Positions 36,794 to 45,116 of a stretch of 64,000 nucleotides of DNA are shown here, piece after piece. Numbering within the stretch: the stretch's first letter is position 1; each line of letters starts with the position of its first letter. The notes below the pieces were generated by a model. The model was not told the origin of the DNA and did not search any database. It saw nothing but the letters and a program-made list of their open reading frames with translations. Origin of the DNA: Bifidobacterium sp. (lineage in GTDB: Bacteria > Actinomycetota > Actinomycetes > Actinomycetales > Bifidobacteriaceae); the NCBI GenBank assembly GCA_024104275.1, contig JAGGHK010000008.1:1-64000 (forward strand), in the 5' to 3' direction. Both the position numbers and the translations under genes were made by a program.

Positions 36794-37321
36794 ATGGGAT
36801 TCGAACAGGAAGCGCTTCAGGCGCTGCGCGACACCGTGCACGGCAGCAAATCGGCCATGTGGCATCAGGTCGAGGGTGCCGGCAAGGGCGAGCCCTTCGT
36901 GTTGCGGCATTTGCTCAAACACGGCACCCAAACTCCCTCGCGTCTGGCCGAGGCCTTGCACGCCAGCTCCGGCAGGATTTCCGCGCTGCTCGGTTCCATG
37001 GAGAAAAAGGGTTATGTCACGCGGAAAATCGACGATCACGACCGGCGCAATATCCTGGTCTCTCTGACACCGAAAGGCACCGAGCAGGCCAAACGTGACC
37101 GCGATGACATCGATTCGGTCGTGCGCTGGATCTTCTCGCAGATGGGGGAGCGCCGCACCCGCGAGTTCGTCGAGCTTTCGCAGGAATTCATGACCTACAT
37201 GTCCGTGTGCAAGCCTGGCGCTCCCAGGCCCACCGCCGAAGAGGTCAACGCCGCGTTCGCCGCCAAGCGTGAGCAGCGCGAAAAGAATGCCGAGGCCTCT
37301 TCGGCTCGGGTCGATGGGTGA
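36794..37321 (+). CDS. MarR-family transcriptional regulator
   Basis: A 175-residue winged-helix repressor. FVLRHLLKHGTQTPSRLAEAL and SSGRISALLGSMEKKGYVTR form the helix-turn-helix (about residues 35-75), and KIDDHDRRNILVSLTPKG is the wing. A longer-than-usual charged C-terminal tail of ~30 residues follows. It lies 390 bp upstream of a two-gene ABC exporter in the same direction, separated by repeat array B1. A MarR-exporter pair like this typically senses toxic compounds such as drugs or bile; it recalls the bile-linked MarR/ABC cluster I remember from B. breve. That parallel is from memory and untested. Confidence 0.88.
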   Translation: MGFEQEALQALRDTVHGSKSAMWHQVEGAGKGEPFVLRHLLKHGTQTPSRLAEALHASSGRISALLGSMEKKGYVTRKIDDHDRRNILVSLTPKGTEQAKRDRDDIDSVVRWIFSQMGERRTREFVELSQEFMTYMSVCKPGAPRPTAEEVNAAFAAKREQREKNAEASSARVDG

Positions 37322-37379
37322 TGAACGGTTTCTCGCATAACTGAATAGGAATGTTGGGGGCCGCTCGTTTGAAGGTCGT

Positions 37380-37557
37380 CAGTGGCCGTTTTCTTGCTTG
37401 ACGTGACATGGATGCAAGAAAGTGGTCGATTGGAAGTCGTCAGTGGGCGTTTTCTTGCTTAACGTGACGTGGATGCTAGAAACTGGCCACTTAGACGCTG
37501 TCAGTGGCCGATTTCTTGCATAAGGCGGGCTGGATGCTAGAAAGTAGTCGCTTGTAT
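37380..37557. repeat. Repeat family B, array 1: three units at a 61-bp period
   Basis: CAGTGGCCG (or CAGTGGGCG) starts at 37380, 37441 and 37502, exactly 61 bp apart. Each unit is palindromic: TTTCTTGC, about 18 variable bases, then GATGCNAGAAA. The array fills the marR-to-ABC spacer, where no gene is seen. Related arrays lie at 43786 and 48990. Confidence 0.85.
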
Positions 37558-37710
37558 GCTGCGGACTTCCTACGCGTTGGGTGAAAAGCAGGCATCATCC
37601 AGAAGTCGCGAGTATTGTACTTTCAGTCAACAAAATATTTAACATCGTTAATCATTATGGGTGTTCGGTAATTACGATTCCGAGACCAGGAACAATACGG
37701 AAGGGGATTC

Positions 37711-39570
37711 ATGCTTCGCATCAGCAAATATCTCTCCAAAACGGAGATCGGACAGCTGCTGCTGAGCCTTGCGTTCATCGCAGGGCAGGTCTTTTTCGAC
37801 CTGAAGCTGCCGGACTATATGTCCAAGGTGACGGCGCTGGTCGAGACGCCGGGCAGCAAGATGATCGATATATGGAAAGAGGGCGGCAAGATGCTGCTCG
37901 TTTCCTTGGGGTCGGTCATCTGCGCCATCGCCGTCGGCTATTTCATGGCCCGCGTCGGCGCCTCGTTCAGCCAGCGTCTGCGCTCGCTTGAGTTCCGCAA
38001 GGTCGAGTCCTTCGGCCCGGCTGAGATGGGCAAGTTCTCCACGTCCTCGCTGATCACGCGCTCCACCAACGACATCACCCAGATCCAGATGTTCATCACC
38101 ATGGGTCTGCTGCTGGTCTTCCGTGCGCCGATCATGGCCGTCTGGGCCATCTTCAAGATCGCGGGCAAAGGCTTCGAGTGGACGGTCGCCACGGCCATCG
38201 CCACCGCAGTCATGTTGGTCTTCGTCATTATCATCATGATCATGGTAATGCCGAAGTTCCGCTCGATGCAGCGCCTGACCGATAACATCAACGCCGTCGC
38301 CCGCGAGAACCTGACCGGCCTGCGCGTCGTCCGCGCCTACAACGCCGAGGATTATCAGGAAAACAAGTTCGCTCGTGTCAACGACGATTTGACCAATACC
38401 CAGCTCTTCACCACCCGCGCGATGGCCGCGATGAACCCCGTCATGTCCAGCGTCATGAACGGCCTGGGGCTGGCGATCTACTGGATCGGCGCCTATCTCA
38501 TCAAGGACGCGGCGCTGCCGGCCACCAAGCTCACCGACTTCTCGAACATGGTCGTCTTCTCCAGTTACGCGATGCAGGTCATCATGGCTTTCCTCCTCTT
38601 AAGCATGGTCTTCGTGCTCTGGCCGCGCGCCGACGTCTCTGCCCAGCGCGTGTTGGAAGTGCTCGATACCGAACCCAGCGTCAAGAACGGAACGCTCACC
38701 GAGGGCAAGCCCGGCGAGACCGGTACCGTCGAGTTTCGCAATGTAGGTTTCGCCTATCCCGATACCCGCGACGAAATGCTCAAAAACATCAGTTTCACGG
38801 CCAAGAAAGGCCAGACCGTCGCCTTCATCGGCTCCACCGGTTCCGGAAAATCCACACTGGTCAACCTGGTGCCGCGCTTCTATGACGCCACCGAGGGCGA
38901 GGTCTTAATTGACGGCGTGAATGTAAAGGACTACGACATCAAGGATCTGCGCGACAAGATCGGTTACGTGCCGCAGCAGTCGGTGATGTTCAAGGGCACC
39001 GTCGCGTCCAACGTGAGCTATGGCGACCGGCCCGGTGACGCGGAAACCGTCGAAGTGGCCGATACCTCAACCGCCAAGGGGCGCAAGCGCGAACTGGCGC
39101 TGATTGCCGGCGAAGACAAGCGCGACGAACTCACCCCCGAGCAGATGGCCAACGTCCGCGAATCCAGCGAGGTCGCGCAGGCCGACGAGTTCGTGGAACG
39201 CATGGACGGCGAGTACGAGGCGCCCATCGCGCAGAGCGGCTCCAACGTTTCCGGCGGCCAGAAGCAGCGGCTTTCCATCGCCCGCGCCGTCTACCGTCGC
39301 CCGGAAATCATGGTCTTCGACGACTCGTTCAGCGCCCTCGATTTCAAGACCGACCGCGCGGTGCGTGACGCCCTCAAGAAAGACGCCGCCGAGTCCACCA
39401 AGCTCATCGTCGCCCAGCGCGTCGGCACGATTATGGACGCCGACACCATCGTCGTGCTCGACGACGGCAAGGTCGTGGGCGAGGGGACGCACAAGGAACT
39501 GCTCAAGAATTGTGACGTGTACCGCGAGATTGCCGAGTCCCAGCTGAGCCCCGACGAGCTGGCTGTGTAA
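37711..39570 (+). CDS. ABC exporter half with degenerate ATP site
   Basis: A 619-residue fused membrane-ATPase half transporter. Six helices and coupling loops span residues 1-320 (RSTNDITQIQMF, MPKFRSMQRLTDNIN). The nucleotide domain has Walker A GSTGSGKST (~374-382), signature VSGGQKQR (~513-520) and Walker B IMVFDDSFSALD (~530-541). The catalytic Glu is replaced by Asp (FDDS) and the H-loop His by Gln (IVAQRVGTI). A ~40-residue insert (about 450-490) precedes the signature. These substitutions are typical of the inactive-site partner of heterodimeric exporters. The active partner is the next gene at 39822, separated by repeat array A2. GAAGGGG precedes the ATG. Substrate is probably a drug or lipid-like molecule, controlled by the upstream MarR. 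Confidence 0.9.
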   Translation: MLRISKYLSKTEIGQLLLSLAFIAGQVFFDLKLPDYMSKVTALVETPGSKMIDIWKEGGKMLLVSLGSVICAIAVGYFMARVGASFSQRLRSLEFRKVESFGPAEMGKFSTSSLITRSTNDITQIQMFITMGLLLVFRAPIMAVWAIFKIAGKGFEWTVATAIATAVMLVFVIIIMIMVMPKFRSMQRLTDNINAVARENLTGLRVVRAYNAEDYQENKFARVNDDLTNTQLFTTRAMAAMNPVMSSVMNGLGLAIYWIGAYLIKDAALPATKLTDFSNMVVFSSYAMQVIMAFLLLSMVFVLWPRADVSAQRVLEVLDTEPSVKNGTLTEGKPGETGTVEFRNVGFAYPDTRDEMLKNISFTAKKGQTVAFIGSTGSGKSTLVNLVPRFYDATEGEVLIDGVNVKDYDIKDLRDKIGYVPQQSVMFKGTVASNVSYGDRPGDAETVEVADTSTAKGRKRELALIAGEDKRDELTPEQMANVRESSEVAQADEFVERMDGEYEAPIAQSGSNVSGGQKQRLSIARAVYRRPEIMVFDDSFSALDFKTDRAVRDALKKDAAESTKLIVAQRVGTIMDADTIVVLDDGKVVGEGTHKELLKNCDVYREIAESQLSPDELAV

Positions 39571-39580
39571 ACGCCGAAAC

Positions 39581-39776
39581 TGCCTCTATCCAACGTGAAA
39601 CTGAGCGTTGCTGTTGGGTTAGAGGCAGGAAGCCGGGTTTGTGCCCTCAACCCAACAGGAACGGATTGTTCGGCAAGGGTTAGGGGCAGGAAGCTTACAG
39701 ATGTGCCTCCAACCCTATAACAACTGGATGTTGCCGTTGGGTTGGGGGCAGGAAGCGCGAATGAGTGCCTCGAACC
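39581..39776. repeat. Repeat family A, array 2: three full units at a 61-62 bp period
   Basis: GGGTTAGAGGCA, GGGTTAGGGGCA and GGGTTGGGGGCA begin at 39616, 39677 and 39739 (spacings 61, 62). Each is followed by an inverted TGCCYYNAACC arm at 39642, 39703 and 39766. A further right arm, TGCCTCTATCC, at 39581 looks like the end of a fourth unit. It is the same family as 5086-5281 and fills the gap inside the exporter gene pair. Confidence 0.85.
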
Positions 39777-39821
39777 TGCTGCAAAAGTTAAACGTTAAGA
39801 ATCAATAGGAAAGTAGCTAAA

Positions 39822-41657
39822 ATGCCAAGAATGAGGGGACCGGTCGAGAAGCCGGCCGATTTCGGCGGAGTGATGCTCAAACTGGTGCGTTACTGCCGCA
39901 AATACCTGCCCGTCATCATCATCGCGCTCGTGCTGGGCGCGGCCGGCACCATCTGCCAGATCATCGGGCCGGACCAACTGAAGAACATGACCAACGCCAT
40001 CGCCAAAGGCCTGCCCGCCCTGGTGCACGGCAAGCCGGTGATGGGCGCGGTCGATATGAGTGAGGTCACGCGCATCGCCTGGCTGCTGGTCGGCCTGTAC
40101 GTCAGTTACGCGGTGCTGAACTACGCGCAGCACTGGATGATGGCCACCGTCACCCAGCGCATCGGCCAAAGCCTGCGCCGCTCGATCAGCGACAAGATCA
40201 ACAAGCTGCCGCTCAAATACTTCGACCACACCAGCTATGGCGACGTACTCTCGCGTATTACAAATGACGTCGACGCCATCGGCCAGACCTTGGGCCAGTC
40301 GCTGGGCATGCTGATCACCTCGATCACGCTGTTCGTCGGCTCGCTGATCATGATGTTCTACAACAACGTGCTCATGACGCTGTGCGCCATCGGGGTCTCG
40401 ATCCTGGGCGTGGTCATCATGATGCTCATCATGCACTTCTCGCAGAAATACTTCGCCCGCCAGCAGATTGCGCTGGGCGACGTCAACGGCCACGTCGAGG
40501 AGATGTACTCCGGCCACATCGTCGTCAAGGCGTACAACGGCGAGGCCGACTCCATCCGCCGCTTCGAGAAGTACAACAACGACCTCTACGATTCCGCGTG
40601 GAAGAGCCAGTTCCTCTCCGGCCTGATGGGCCCGATGATGAACATGATCGGCAATCTGAGCTTCGTCGCGGTCTGCATCGTGGGCGGGGCGCTCGCCATC
40701 AACGGCAAGATCGAGTTCGGCGTCATCGTGGCGTTCATGATGTACGTCCGCCTCTTCACCCAGCCGCTTTCCCAGTTCGCGCAGGCCTTCCAGAACCTGC
40801 AGCGTTGTGCCGCCGCCTCCGAGCGTGTCTTCGGCTTCCTCGAGGAGCCCGAGATGAGCGATGAGAGCGCCAAGCCCGCGCTGCTCGGCCGCGACCCGAA
40901 GACCGACAAGCCCACCCGCGTTCGCGGCGACGTCGAGTTCAAGGACGTCAGCTTCGGCTACGAGCCCGGCAAGCCGATTATCCACGACTTCTCGGCGGAT
41001 GTGAAGGCCGGTCAAAAGGTCGCCATCGTCGGCCCGACCGGCGCCGGCAAGTCCACCATGGTGAACCTCCTGATGCGTTTCTACGACATCGACGGCGGTG
41101 CCATGTATATCGACGGCATCGATACCTCGACGGTTCCGCGCTCCAACGTGCACCAGCAGTTCTCGATGGTCCTGCAGGACACGTGGGTCTTCCGCGGCAC
41201 GGTCAAGGAGAACGTCGCCTACGCGAAAGAAGGCGTCACCGACCAGCAGATCGAAGGCGCGTGCAAGGCCGTCGGCCTTGACCATTACGTGCGCTCGCTG
41301 CCGCAGGGCTACGACACCGTGCTCGACGACAATTCCACGCTTTCGCAGGGCCAGCGTCAGTTGCTGACGATCGCCCGCGCGATGGTGCAGGATGCGCCGA
41401 TCTTGATCCTGGACGAGGCCACCTCGTCGGTCGATACCCGCACCGAGGAGCTGATCCAGAAGGCGATGGACGAGCTGACCGTGGGCCGCACGAGCTTCGT
41501 GATCGCGCACCGCCTGTCGACCATCAAGGACGCGGACATGATCCTGGTGATGAACCACGGCGACATCGTCGAGCGCGGCACCCACGACGAGCTGCTGAAG
41601 AAGGGCGGCTTCTACGCCGATCTCTACAACAGTCAGTTCTCCACGTTGGTCGCGTGA
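39822..41657 (+). CDS. ABC exporter half with intact ATP site
   Basis: A 611-residue half transporter and probable heterodimer partner of 37711. Membrane domain to ~340, including RSISDKINKLPLKYFDHTSYGDVLSRITNDVD. The nucleotide domain has Walker A GPTGAGKST (~404-412), signature LSQGQRQ (~507), Walker B LILDEATSSVD (~528-538) with catalytic Glu, and the H-loop AHRLST. All catalytic residues are present, complementing the degenerate site of the other half. The AGGAAAG site is nine bases before the ATG. A bidirectional terminator follows at 41693. Together with marR this is a stress-inducible efflux system by context; the cargo is unknown. Confidence 0.92.
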   Translation: MPRMRGPVEKPADFGGVMLKLVRYCRKYLPVIIIALVLGAAGTICQIIGPDQLKNMTNAIAKGLPALVHGKPVMGAVDMSEVTRIAWLLVGLYVSYAVLNYAQHWMMATVTQRIGQSLRRSISDKINKLPLKYFDHTSYGDVLSRITNDVDAIGQTLGQSLGMLITSITLFVGSLIMMFYNNVLMTLCAIGVSILGVVIMMLIMHFSQKYFARQQIALGDVNGHVEEMYSGHIVVKAYNGEADSIRRFEKYNNDLYDSAWKSQFLSGLMGPMMNMIGNLSFVAVCIVGGALAINGKIEFGVIVAFMMYVRLFTQPLSQFAQAFQNLQRCAAASERVFGFLEEPEMSDESAKPALLGRDPKTDKPTRVRGDVEFKDVSFGYEPGKPIIHDFSADVKAGQKVAIVGPTGAGKSTMVNLLMRFYDIDGGAMYIDGIDTSTVPRSNVHQQFSMVLQDTWVFRGTVKENVAYAKEGVTDQQIEGACKAVGLDHYVRSLPQGYDTVLDDNSTLSQGQRQLLTIARAMVQDAPILILDEATSSVDTRTEELIQKAMDELTVGRTSFVIAHRLSTIKDADMILVMNHGDIVERGTHDELLKKGGFYADLYNSQFSTLVA

Positions 41658-41692
41658 GGCCGGTAGCCGGAGTCTGCATTTGATGCATAACG

Positions 41693-41738
41693 AAAGAGCC
41701 ATTCATTGCATGATGTGCGTGCAGTGAATGGCTCTTTT
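41693..41738. terminator. Bidirectional terminator between the ABC exporter and MHS transporter
   Basis: AAAGAGCCATTCATTGC (41693-41709) pairs with GCAGTGAATGGCTCTTTT (41721-41738), with one G.T pair. It gives T runs on both strands between convergent genes. Confidence 0.88.
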
Positions 41739-41792
41739 ATGTGTCAATAAATTCGGGATGATGTTGTAATTATTTTGTTATTCCGGGAACCA

Positions 41793-43631
41793 TCATCCTT
41801 CATCGGTAGATTCGTTAGGCTTGGATTCGGATGTTTTTACGGGCTTGTCTGAGCCTGATTTCGAATCCGACGTCTTGGTTTTCTTGTCATCGTCGTGGGT
41901 GACCGGCTTGATGTTTTCCGGGCGTTGGGGAAGGGTTTGGCCCACCGGGATTTCCACCGTAATCATCGGCATTGGCATCGTGCTGGTGTCGAGGTTCGGG
42001 TTCCGTTCCTGGGTCAGCACAAGCTCGCGCGCTTCCTCTTCGCTGCCCACCGTGGGCATGGAGCCGGGAAGCGGCGACTTGGAGGATTCGCACATCACGA
42101 TGGCGGCGATGCCGCTGAAAATGGCGAAGAACATGATATAGAAGCCGGGGGCGTCGTGGTTGCCGGTGAAGGTGATCAGCGCCTGCGAGACCAGCGGCGT
42201 GGTGCCGCCGAACAGGGAAACCGCGAAGTTATAGGAAAGGCCCATGCCCGAGAAGCGCGATTCGGTCGGGAAGAGCGCCGGCAGCGTGCTTGCGGAGACG
42301 CCTGCATAGAAGGCCACGGGAATGGCGATCATCGCCAGCGCGGCCTGAATCGACCAGAATGTGCCATGGTGCAGGAGTTGGAACGCAGGGTAGACCAGAA
42401 TAAACGTCGAAATCACTGCAATGCCGTAGATGGGCTTGCGGCCGATGATGTCGGAAAGATGGCCAATCAGAGGTAGGCAAAGCGCCATGATGATCAGCAC
42501 CGGCACGGTCGCGGCGGCGGCCATGGTCGGGGTCGTGCCGACTTCCTCGCGCAGATAGGTTGGCATATAGCTGGTGAGCACGTAACCGGCGGTGTTGGTG
42601 GCCGCGACGATGGCGACGGCGATCAGCAGACGACGCCAGTGGCGTTTGATGACGTAAAGCATGGTACCGGGGCGGTCCCAAGGGGATTCCTGCCTCCACG
42701 CGGCCTCTTGCGCCTCGTGCGACCAATGTTCCTGCTCTTTCTCCTGACGTTCCTGGTGTGCCGCGAACTGCGGGGTTTCGGGAATATGTGTACGCAGCGC
42801 CATGGCGACGATGCCGAGCGGAATGGTCAGCAGGTAAGGAATACGCCAGCCGCCGTTGACCATGGCGTTCGCGCCCCAGCCGTTTTCGGCGATGGTCGTG
42901 GTGATGGCCACCATTGCGGCGCCGAACGCCGAGCCGATGTAGGAGCCCAGGTCAAGCCAGGCGCTGTAGAAGCCGCGCTTGCGGTCAGGCGAGAACTCGG
43001 AGATGTAGGTGGTCGCGCCGGAGTATTCGCCGCCGGTCGAGAAGCCTTGCACCATCTGCAGCGCATAAAGCGGCACGATGGCCCATACGCCGATTTGCTT
43101 GCTAGTTGGCAGGATGCCGATAAGCGCGGTGGAGACCACCATCATGCCCATCGTCAGGAACAGCACCTTCTGCCGGCCCACGCGGTCGCCGAGCGGGCCC
43201 AGAACGATGCCGCCCAAAGGTCGGACGAGGAAGCTCACCGCGAAGCCGAGCAGCATTACGATCAGGCTCATGCTCTTCGGCAGCCCGCTGGTGAAGACGC
43301 TGGCCATGGTCACGGCCAAATAGCCGTAAATTCCGAAATCGTACCATTCCATGAAGTTGCCGACCACGGTGCCGGCGATGGCCTGTTTCAGCGTCTTTTC
43401 CTCGACGACGGTGACGTCTTTTTCGCGCAGGAACTGGCGGCGGATATGGACCTTCTGCATTTGCTGTTCCGCGGCCTTGCCTGCGGAGCCGTTCTGACCG
43501 GATTTCCCGTGTTCCGAGCCGGTCCCAATATGCATTACGTTCTTGACGCTTTGAATCGGGTGCACCCCATGCTGGCTTTGTCCGGAGCCCTCAGAATCAC
43601 GGTTCTGCCCCTGACTGGCTGGTGATGACAT
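41793..43631 (-). CDS. MFS transporter, MHS family (ProP-like), with long charged termini
   Basis: A 612-residue proton-coupled importer. The ~85-residue N-terminal extension (Ser/Gln/Gly-rich, then basic) precedes AGTVVGNFMEWYDFGIYGYLA. The MFS loop reads GPLGDRVGRQKVLFL, and GFSTGGEYSGATTYISEFSP is the MHS helix-5 block. A ~45-residue hydrophilic insert (EKEQEHWSHEAQEAAWRQE) interrupts the central loop, and a ~100-residue Pro/Lys/Ser-rich tail ends the protein. The C-terminal tail and motifs resemble the ProP proline/betaine osmoprotectant carriers, so compatible-solute uptake is plausible. AAAGGAC lies about ten bases before the ATG. It is convergent with the ABC exporter. Confidence 0.87.
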   Translation of the reverse strand: MSSPASQGQNRDSEGSGQSQHGVHPIQSVKNVMHIGTGSEHGKSGQNGSAGKAAEQQMQKVHIRRQFLREKDVTVVEEKTLKQAIAGTVVGNFMEWYDFGIYGYLAVTMASVFTSGLPKSMSLIVMLLGFAVSFLVRPLGGIVLGPLGDRVGRQKVLFLTMGMMVVSTALIGILPTSKQIGVWAIVPLYALQMVQGFSTGGEYSGATTYISEFSPDRKRGFYSAWLDLGSYIGSAFGAAMVAITTTIAENGWGANAMVNGGWRIPYLLTIPLGIVAMALRTHIPETPQFAAHQERQEKEQEHWSHEAQEAAWRQESPWDRPGTMLYVIKRHWRRLLIAVAIVAATNTAGYVLTSYMPTYLREEVGTTPTMAAAATVPVLIIMALCLPLIGHLSDIIGRKPIYGIAVISTFILVYPAFQLLHHGTFWSIQAALAMIAIPVAFYAGVSASTLPALFPTESRFSGMGLSYNFAVSLFGGTTPLVSQALITFTGNHDAPGFYIMFFAIFSGIAAIVMCESSKSPLPGSMPTVGSEEEARELVLTQERNPNLDTSTMPMPMITVEIPVGQTLPQRPENIKPVTHDDDKKTKTSDSKSGSDKPVKTSESKPNESTDEG

Positions 43632-43785
43632 GACGAATTTGTCCTTTCAACGCGCGGTTTTGCTCGTCTTATGGGCATTGGCGCAATTACACCATAATAG
43701 CTCTTTGCCGTCCGGGTTTTATTGGTGGGCTTAATTTGTCGAGTTTTTCATTGCTGCCGTTCGTTCATTCGCACCTGCTTGGCGA

Positions 43786-44010
43786 CCGTTTTCTGGCATC
43801 CCGACCGGCTCATGCCAGAAACCGGCCGTTTGGGGCTGCTCGGTGACCGTTTTCTTGCATATTTGTGAGATGATGCCAGAAAGTGCTTGCTTGGAACGCG
43901 TCAGTGGCCGTTTTCTTGTATATGGTGACGTAGGTGCTAGAAACCGGCCATTTAGACGTTCTTAGTGTCCACTTTCTTGCCTAACGCAAACCGAATGCAA
44001 GAGAGTGGCC
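43786..44010. repeat. Repeat family B, array 2: four units at an exact 61-bp period
   Basis: The TTTC of the left arm (TTTCTTGC or TTTCTGGC) is at 43790, 43851, 43912 and 43973, each 61 bp apart. Each is followed by an inverted arm (ATGCCAGAAA, ATGCCAGAAA, GTGCTAGAAA, ATGCAAGAGA). Flanks read GTGGCCG or CCGGCCNTTT as in the other family B arrays. The 411-bp spacer holds no gene. Confidence 0.87.
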
Positions 44011-44042
44011 GCGTTTTTCCCGTTGCATCGTGTGCATGACGT

Positions 44043-44912
44043 TCAGAAGCAGTATTGCACCGCCTTGAAGAATTGACGCGCCTGCGGCACATTCGGCCAG
44101 AAATGGTTCTTTTCAAGTATTTCGAGGCAAACGGCCGGGTCGATATGGTATTCCTGCACGATGGCGCAGGTCAGCTCTGCGCGGCGTTTGTCAGGTATGG
44201 TGGCAGGGCTCATCAGTGCGATATCGCAGGCCGTTCTCGTCGGAGAGGTGACTTTGAGACCGGCGATGGAGCTCATCTGCCCTTCGGGCACGTTGCGGTC
44301 GTAGGTTTTGATCGGCCGCCCGTAGGCCATCGAACGAAAGTGCGAGGCCGAGATGATGTCGATGGCGTCGGGAAATGCGCCGCCCATCCAGACCCACAGC
44401 GCGCTGCGGCCGCAGGCGATCGATCGCCTTGGCACGACTTTGGTCATGATGACGCCCCTGCCAAAAAGTGTGTTGGAATATTCGGTGAGATAGGCGTTGA
44501 TATCGTCCAGGCGATGCACCGCGCCGAAGTCGTCGAGCCGGTTCATGCTCAAAGGCCCGGGCAGGTCGCGGTTGCTCATCAGCATTGGCATGGTGCGGTT
44601 TACGGGCGTCGGTATCACGGTTGTACTGACGTTGCCGACGTCGGTGTTTGCCGAGGTGTTCGATTTCGGGAAGTCCGGGACGTTTTGTTCGAAACGCTGA
44701 CTGCCACTGTCCTCGTCCTTGCGGATTTTCGGTTTGCGATTGCGTTGTTTTCGCCCGAGAACGCCGGGGCGGCCGTTGCTTTTGCCTTTTTGCGTGGCCG
44801 GCTTTGGGGTACTTGGCGGCGGCTGGCCGGTGCCAAGGTGTTCGCTTTGGCTTGTGGCCTCGCCGGTAGCGGAGTGGCTGATGTGCTGTGTGATTGTAGT
44901 TGTAGTGTTCAT
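44043..44912 (-). CDS. AbiEi-like protein (orphan antitoxin-type regulator)
   Basis: A 289-residue protein. The first ~105 residues are disordered and low-complexity (Thr, Ser, Pro, then basic KQRNRKPKIRKDED). The rest resembles the actinobacterial AbiEi/DUF559-associated domain: RSIACGRSALWVWMG, AIDIISASHF, YGRPIKTYDRNVPEG, then GLKVTSPTRTACDIAL, the nucleus of that family. It lacks the C-terminal DUF559 nuclease core and there is no AbiEii toxin gene next to it. The start at 44912 has no convincing binding site, and a later start is possible. It is divergent from metG. The assignment rests on motif resemblance; hypothetical protein is the safe reading. Confidence 0.55.
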   Translation of the reverse strand: MNTTTTITQHISHSATGEATSQSEHLGTGQPPPSTPKPATQKGKSNGRPGVLGRKQRNRKPKIRKDEDSGSQRFEQNVPDFPKSNTSANTDVGNVSTTVIPTPVNRTMPMLMSNRDLPGPLSMNRLDDFGAVHRLDDINAYLTEYSNTLFGRGVIMTKVVPRRSIACGRSALWVWMGGAFPDAIDIISASHFRSMAYGRPIKTYDRNVPEGQMSSIAGLKVTSPTRTACDIALMSPATIPDKRRAELTCAIVQEYHIDPAVCLEILEKNHFWPNVPQARQFFKAVQYCF

Positions 44913-45116
44913 GCTCCGTAATATAGATAGGCCACGATGTTATTGCCAAATCGAAAAGTTCTAAAAGTGGATATGTGTATAACTCGCGGGTCGGTTTCGA
45001 AAATTGTGGACGACACGGTCAACAAGTGGTCTTGTTCCGCTCTTTGTCTCAATTCTGTCGGCCGCCTTTATATAAAGCTCGCGAACTGTCCCCGCTGGGC
45101 CCAATAATCGGTAGTT

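Noticed and set aside
44913-45116. T-box or SAM-type leader before metG
   Set aside because: No T-box sequence, no long stems and no terminator were found in the 204-bp leader region.
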